Assembly: GCA_903970315.1 (NCBI GenBank)
Contig: CAJCIJ010000337.1
Coordinates: 1 to 10,410, forward strand
Origin: Actinomycetota bacterium
GTDB taxonomy: Bacteria; Actinomycetota; Thermoleophilia; Solirubrobacterales; Solirubrobacteraceae
Reading direction: 5' to 3'
Length of the DNA stretch: 10,410 nucleotides
Shown in pieces: positions 6,868 to 10,410 of this stretch. Numbering within the stretch: the stretch's first letter is position 1; each line of letters begins with the position of its first letter. The position numbers and the translations under genes are program-made. The notes beneath the pieces were generated by a model. That model did no database searches and was not told the origin of the DNA. It worked only from the letters and a program-made list of their open reading frames with translations.

Positions 6868-7049
6868 GACATCGCCTGCCGGCCGCACCGTCGCCACTGT
6901 TCTGTCGCACCCGCCCATCGACATGTCCCGGCGCGGGATCATAGCTGCGCAACCGCGCCGTGGTTGTTCCCAGGATTAAGCCACTGCGGCCATCGACTTC
7001 GGTGTTACCGAGACCGCGACGGCGCCCGGGCCGGCCAAATGGTTGCGTG

Positions 7050-8441
7050 CTACGCGTTCTCTGGCTGCTGCCCAGCTGCGACTTCGAGCATCTCGTCGAT
7101 ACTCGTGAGCTTCACACGCGGACGTCCGTGCGGCTCGCCGAGCGAGCGCTCGTGGCGGTCGATGAGTTCCCACCCCGCGTAGTCCACGAGGTCCGGCTTG
7201 CGCTCGCGCAACAGCGTCTCGATGGCGTCTGGATCTGGTGACGCGGGGGCCGTTAGACGGCCCGCCTCGAGGTCCTCCAGCAGGACATCGACGGTCTCTT
7301 GGGCGTCCTTCTTATTCGTGCCAATGACCCCCGTGGGGCCACGCTTGATCCAGCCCACCACGTACTCGCCTGCCCGGTGGGCGCTGTCGCTGGGATCGAT
7401 AACGCGGCCCTGGGCGTTGGGGATGATGTGACGCCGCTCGTCAAACGGCACTTCCGGCAGGGCCTCGCCGCGGTACCCGATGGCACGCATCACCAGGCCC
7501 GCCTCGATGACCTCGGTCTCGCCTGTCGGTCGCGCGCGCAGCGCCCCGGAGTCGTCGGCCTCCAGAGCGTTGTGGGCAAGCACCACCTCGCGCACTCCCG
7601 CTGAGTCACCGCGCAGTTCCACGGGCGACGCCAGGAAGCGCAGGGAAACCAAACGCTCGCCTCTGACCGTCCCTTCGGCGTACTTGCGCAGCGCAGTCAG
7701 GTTGCGCTCGGCGGTGGCGTCGATGTTGGGGTCCGGTACTGCCAGCGCGCGGTCAAGCTCAGCGGAGGACACCCGGACGCCCACGCCATCCATCTCGCCC
7801 AGCTCGCGCAGCTCGGGGTTGGTGAACGCCGCCTGGGCCGGACCGCGCCGGCCCACGACCACAACCTCGCGGATCTTTGAGTGCTCCAGGACGTCCAGCG
7901 TGTGGTCGGCGATGTCGGTCTTTGCCAGCTCGGCGTGCGAGAGCACGAGCATGCGAGCCACGTCCAGGGCGACGTTGCCGTTGCCAATCACCACTGCGCG
8001 CTCGTGGCTGAGGTCGAACTCCAGGTCGCGGTAGTCGGGGTGGGCGTTGTACCAGCCCACGAAATCGGTCGCCGCCCAGCTACCGGGCAGATCCTCGCCC
8101 GGGATGCCCATGGCGCGGTCCTTCAGTGAGCCCGTGGCGTACACGATCGCGTGGTAGTGGGCTGCAAGCTCGGTGCGCGTGATGTCCTTGCCCAGCTCGA
8201 CGTTGCCGAAGTAACGAAAGCGCGCATCGGAGGCGGTTCGCTCATAGATCCGCGTCACCGACTTGATCTTGGGGTGGTCCGGAGCTACCCCGGAGCGCAC
8301 GAGGCCCCACGGGGTGGGCAGACGCTCGAACATGTCCACCTCGACTGCGCTGTCGGATTCGCTGAGCAGGTGCCCAGCGGTGTAGAAGCCCGCCGGACCC
8401 GAGCCGATCACGGCGACGCGCGTGGGTTTGGCGTCGGTCAC
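7050..8441 (-). CDS. fprA: FprA-type ferredoxin/flavodoxin-NADP+ reductase (adrenodoxin-reductase family)
   Basis: A 463-residue FAD flavoprotein that moves electrons between NADPH and ferredoxin, in the cytoplasm, to feed ferredoxin-dependent enzymes such as cytochromes P450. The FAD-binding Rossmann motif is VIGSGPAGFY (11-20), followed by the family motif TPWGLVRSGVAPDHPKIK (43-60). The NADP domain has VIGNGNVALDVAR (151-163), and VVGRRGPAQAAF (195-206) holds the Arg pair that reads the NADP 2'-phosphate. The C-terminal FAD-contacting motif GWIKRGPTGVIGTNK (363-377) is intact. Length and motif order match Mycobacterium FprA (about 456 aa). The start is GTG (8441), chosen because the first beta strand follows directly; no convincing Shine-Dalgarno is visible. 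The tRNA-Val gene ends 36 bp upstream on the same strand, so the two may be cotranscribed. No ferredoxin gene is adjacent, so the partner is unknown. Confidence 0.93.
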   Translation of the reverse strand: MTDAKPTRVAVIGSGPAGFYTAGHLLSESDSAVEVDMFERLPTPWGLVRSGVAPDHPKIKSVTRIYERTASDARFRYFGNVELGKDITRTELAAHYHAIVYATGSLKDRAMGIPGEDLPGSWAATDFVGWYNAHPDYRDLEFDLSHERAVVIGNGNVALDVARMLVLSHAELAKTDIADHTLDVLEHSKIREVVVVGRRGPAQAAFTNPELRELGEMDGVGVRVSSAELDRALAVPDPNIDATAERNLTALRKYAEGTVRGERLVSLRFLASPVELRGDSAGVREVVLAHNALEADDSGALRARPTGETEVIEAGLVMRAIGYRGEALPEVPFDERRHIIPNAQGRVIDPSDSAHRAGEYVVGWIKRGPTGVIGTNKKDAQETVDVLLEDLEAGRLTAPASPDPDAIETLLRERKPDLVDYAGWELIDRHERSLGEPHGRPRVKLTSIDEMLEVAAGQQPENA

Positions 8442-8477
8442 GGCCGTGCACTGTGCGTGGATGGCACTTGCAACTCA

Positions 8478-8551
8478 TGGGCGCGGCCCGACTCGAACGG
8501 GCGACCCCCTCGGTGTAAGCGAGGTGCTCTGACCAACTGAGCTACGCGCCC
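8478..8551 (-). tRNA. tRNA-Val (anticodon UAC)
   Basis: A full cloverleaf on the minus strand, 74 nt. The acceptor is GGGCGCG with CGCGCCC, discriminator A. The D arm is GCTC/GAGC, the anticodon stem CCTCG/CGAGG with loop CTTACAC (anticodon TAC), and the T stem closes the TTCGAGT loop. CCA is not encoded. It reads GUA (and probably GUG) valine codons. It lies just upstream of the ferredoxin reductase gene on the same strand and is divergent from the LmeA-like gene, so its promoter must lie in the roughly 120 bp between them; no clear hexamers were found there. Confidence 0.96.
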
Positions 8552-8671
8552 CATGAACCATGAGGGTAGGGGTTGCCCGGCCGCTGCCACCCGCTGGAGG
8601 CTAGCGGGGGATTGCCGCGGCCGCGGCCGGGCGCTGAGCGGCCATTGAGGATCGCCTGCAAAGCTTGGTGG

Positions 8672-9406
8672 GTGCCACCGATCGTGCCGGGTGCTCGCGC
8701 GCCCCTGACCTCCGGCAGGCGGCGTTGGCTTCTGTTCGCGGCAGGCGCCGCCGCCGTCGTGCTGGTGGTGGCGCTCGTAGTTGCCGAGCTCGCGCTGCCC
8801 GGGATTGCCGCGCAACGCGTGCGCGACCGCGTCGAACGCTATGGGCCGGTGCGCAGCGTTGCCGTGCATGCGCAGCCTGCGCTGGAGCTGTTGTGGAATG
8901 ACGCCGAAAGCATCGCGGTGCACGCCGGCCCGATGCGCGCAACGCCCGCCGATCTGGTCGGGCTTCAGGCAAGCATCGGCGGCGTGGGCAGAGCAGAACT
9001 GCGCTCCCCCGAGCTTGACCTGGCCATCTCGGGGATCGCTGCCGCGGTCGTGCCACTGAGCGACGTACGCCTTGCCAAGCGGGGGGAAATCCTGACCGCT
9101 ACAGGGCTCGTGCGTAGCTCCGAAGTGCACGCATCGCTTCCTGCCGGCTTCCAGGCGCAGGGTCTGTACGCCGAATCCGGGCGCCCTGAAGTGGACGTCT
9201 CCGGCGAAGTTCTTGGCGCTCGTCTGTCGGGGCGCGCTGCGCTGAGCGCAAGCGAAGGGAGGATCGTCGTTGAACCCGAGATCCCCTTCGGCAGCCTGGC
9301 GACGGTCACGGTCTTCGCCGACCCACGCGTATACGTGGAAGCCGTCACCGTGGTCCCGGACGGTCAGGAGCTAGCCCTGACGGTCCGCGCGCGCCGGGTT
9401 GGCTGA
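8672..9406 (+). CDS. Membrane-anchored DUF2993/LmeA-like protein
   Basis: About 244 residues with one N-terminal membrane segment (19-41, WLLFAAGAAAVVLVVALVVA) after basic GRRR, then an extracytoplasmic beta-rich domain. The segment after the membrane anchor (LPGIAAQRVRDRVERYGPVRSVAVHAQP) and the run of short amphipathic strands match the DUF2993 family, whose mycobacterial member LmeA binds phospholipid and takes part in cell-envelope lipoglycan assembly. A similar lipid-binding role is inferred; no catalytic motif is expected or seen. The start is uncertain: the frame is open back to a TTG at 8573, but residues from there look like non-coding GC-rich translation. GTG at 8672 or 8684 both place the anchor properly and neither has a strong ribosome site. 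The gene is single, divergent from tRNA-Val, and followed by a strong hairpin 75 bp past its stop. Confidence 0.72.
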   Translation: MPPIVPGARAPLTSGRRRWLLFAAGAAAVVLVVALVVAELALPGIAAQRVRDRVERYGPVRSVAVHAQPALELLWNDAESIAVHAGPMRATPADLVGLQASIGGVGRAELRSPELDLAISGIAAAVVPLSDVRLAKRGEILTATGLVRSSEVHASLPAGFQAQGLYAESGRPEVDVSGEVLGARLSGRAALSASEGRIVVEPEIPFGSLATVTVFADPRVYVEAVTVVPDGQELALTVRARRVG

Positions 9407-9481
9407 CGGCGCAGGCAGTGCGCGACGACGGCCGCCGGGCCCATCCCAAGCGCATGCCGCGGGCATCCGCGTTCGGACCGG

Positions 9482-9503
9482 CCGCGGGAGCGGTGCTCCG
9501 CGG
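9482..9503 (+). terminator. Strong hairpin, candidate U-less terminator of the LmeA-like gene
   Basis: CCGCGG pairs with CCGCGG, then, after one bulged G (9488), AGC pairs with GCT around a GGT loop: nine pairs in all, nearly all G-C. It sits 75 bp after the stop and before the tRNA-Asp gene, so it would insulate the two. A weaker 5-bp hairpin (ATGCC-GCG-GGCAT) lies just upstream, near 9454-9466. There is no T tract. Confidence 0.35.
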
Positions 9504-9543
9504 TGCCTAAGATGGCCAGTGCTCCTAACATACGCGTGCGCCT

Positions 9544-9558
9544 GCCTGCACTGCAGGC
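9544..9558. promoter_or_regulatory. 15-bp dyad GCCTGCA-C-TGCAGGC upstream of tRNA-Asp
   Basis: A perfect 7+1+7 dyad ends 25 bp before the tRNA-Asp gene, where a promoter or processed leader would lie. It is short-armed for an RNA hairpin (6 pairs, 3-base loop) and shaped more like a protein site. A loose -10-like TAACAT is at 9526-9531; no good -35 was recognised. Function unknown. Confidence 0.22.
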
Positions 9559-9583
9559 CAGGAGTGGTCACGCAGATGCCATG

Positions 9584-9657
<74 letters not shown>

Positions 9658-9731
9658 TCTTAGAAAGCCCTGGAAATGAGCGTTCGTTTGGGGATGGTGG
9701 TGGCCCCGGCCGCAATCGATCTAGGCGGCGA

Positions 9732-9759
9732 GTACCACATGTAGGTACCACACGTGGTC
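9732..9759. repeat. GTACCACA direct repeat with nested dyads upstream of glyoxalase I
   Basis: GTACCACA occurs at 9732-9739 and 9745-9752, 13 bp apart. The first copy runs into the 6-bp palindrome ACATGT, and the second forms the inverted repeat ACCAC-AC-GTGGT (9748-9759). The cluster lies about 110 bp before the glyoxalase start, between the tRNA-Asp gene and the operon, a plausible operator position. No promoter hexamers were identified with confidence. Confidence 0.3.
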
Positions 9760-9869
9760 TTGCTTCGCGGACGGGCGCCTGCCCGGCGCAGGAGCGGTTT
9801 TCGCTAGGCCGCAGGCGCGTACCGCAGCATATGACGGCCGAAATTGCCGACGGCCCTAGACTGGCCGAA

Positions 9870-10250
9870 GTGAGCCTGATCCACACTTGCTACCGGATCA
9901 CCGATATCGACCGCTCGGTGGCCTTCTATAGAGCGCTCGGGTTCGAGGAGGTTGCACGGATGCCGATTGGAGACGAGGCGATCAACGTGTTCATGAACCA
10001 GCCGGGTGACGGTGACAGCCCCCGCCTTGAGCTGACCTACAACTCCGGCGTCGAGCACTATGAGCTCGGCACCGGTTACGGCCACATCGCGATCACGGCC
10101 CAAGATCTGGACGCGACGCTCGCGGGTCTTGCCGAGCAGGGAATCGAGCCCGAGCGCCCGCCGTACACCGTGCGTGACGGTGGCTCGCGTCTGGCTTTCG
10201 TGCGAGACCCGGACGGCTACCGCATCGAGCTCATCGAGCGCGCCGGCTAG
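9870..10250 (+). CDS. gloA: Lactoylglutathione lyase-type glyoxalase I (VOC superfamily)
   Basis: A 126-residue VOC protein of the short bacterial glyoxalase I type, which isomerises the hemithioacetal of methylglyoxal and a low-molecular-weight thiol to an S-lactoyl thioester; in actinobacteria that thiol may not be glutathione. All four expected metal ligands are present: H5 (LIHTCYR), E54 (RLELTYN), H72 (GYGHIA) and E120 (YRIELIE), nearly at the E. coli positions (5, 56, 74, 122). Other conserved blocks are DIDRSVAFYRALGF, YELGTGYGH and FVRDPDGYRIELIE. The start is GTG (9870), chosen because it puts the first metal His at position 5; an in-frame ATG at 9831 would add 13 residues without family support. 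Neither start has a strong ribosome site. The next VOC gene begins 29 bp downstream, suggesting an operon. Confidence 0.92.
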   Translation: MSLIHTCYRITDIDRSVAFYRALGFEEVARMPIGDEAINVFMNQPGDGDSPRLELTYNSGVEHYELGTGYGHIAITAQDLDATLAGLAEQGIEPERPPYTVRDGGSRLAFVRDPDGYRIELIERAG

Positions 10251-10279
10251 CGGCCGCCACCACCAAGGGAGCAACCCTC

Positions 10280-10410
10280 ATGCCTACAAACATCTTCGTG
10301 AGCTACCCAACCGCCGACCTCGATCGCAGCAAGGCCTTCTACACCGCACTCGGCGCGACCATCAACCCGCTTTTCACCGGCGAGAACGCCGTCTGCTTGG
10401 CGTGGGACGA
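10280..10410 (+). CDS. Second VOC-fold protein, N-terminal 43 residues (3' end outside the window)
   Basis: The frame opens at ATG 10280, with AAGGGAG (10265-10271) 8 nt upstream, the clearest Shine-Dalgarno in this half of the window, and stays open to the edge. The visible product begins MPTNIFVSYPTADLDRSKAFYTALG, the first beta-alpha unit of a VOC (glyoxalase/bleomycin-resistance/dioxygenase) protein. The first-strand metal His of glyoxalase I is absent (FVSYP in place of IHTCYR), so this is a different VOC subfamily, probably not a duplicate glyoxalase I. Its reaction cannot be told from this part. The short gap to gloA suggests cotranscription. Confidence 0.82.
   Translation, partial: MPTNIFVSYPTADLDRSKAFYTALGATINPLFTGENAVCLAWD

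Noticed and set aside
8151..8540. Plus-strand open frame ending ARPDSNGRPPRCKRGALTN
   Set aside because: Another classic artefact: the tail is the translated complement of tRNA-Val and the rest is antisense to fprA.
8438..9130. Minus-strand 230-codon frame opposite the LmeA-like gene
   Set aside because: It crosses the tRNA-Val gene and is antisense to a protein with a plausible membrane anchor and family match.

Overview
The window is high-GC actinobacterial DNA, most likely from Thermoleophilia (Solirubrobacterales). This rests on three things: strong G/C bias at third codon positions, tRNA genes without an encoded CCA, and a secreted protein built from carboxypeptidase-regulatory-like repeats, a PVLSG-type Ig-like module and a Cys-containing C-terminal beta domain, a combination typical of that class. 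The taxonomic call is inference from protein style; there is no marker gene such as rRNA.

Region 1 (1-4428, minus strand): three genes read leftward. A Fic-family AMP-transferase-like protein with a C-terminal winged helix comes first, then an SbcD/Mre11-like metallophosphoesterase, then an SbcC/Rad50-like AAA ATPase that overlaps it by ATGA and runs off the left edge. The last two are almost certainly a DNA end-processing nuclease/ATPase pair. The fic gene is 112 bp upstream of them on the same strand and may or may not share their transcript.

Region 2 (4429-4967): the fic upstream region holds a dense set of TTGGAG/TTTGGG half-sites in near 10-bp steps, one of which is also the fic Shine-Dalgarno. 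About 370 bp without a recognisable gene follows, then the 3' end of a minus-strand tRNA-Lys(UUU). A gene-poor flank at a tRNA 3' end, next to a Fic gene, would fit an old integration site, but no integrase was recognised.

Region 3 (5066-6942, minus strand): one secreted multi-domain protein gene, split by a single in-frame TAA where the repeat consensus expects Tyr. Both halves are in the same frame. It is a recent pseudogene, a sequencing error, or (less likely) a read-through gene.

Region 4 (7050-9406): an FprA-type ferredoxin-NADP+ reductase lies 36 bp downstream of tRNA-Val(UAC), both on the minus strand. A membrane-anchored DUF2993/LmeA-like protein is transcribed divergently and ends near a strong hairpin.

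Region 5 (9544-10410, plus strand): tRNA-Asp(GUC), a spacer with a short direct and inverted repeat, glyoxalase I with all four metal ligands, and the start of a second VOC-fold protein 29 bp downstream, probably an operon.

Most of the window is ordinary chromosomal content. The points most worth a second look are the helically phased repeat array in front of fic, the fic-sbcD-sbcC neighbourhood beside tRNA-Lys, and the single-codon interruption of the surface protein.
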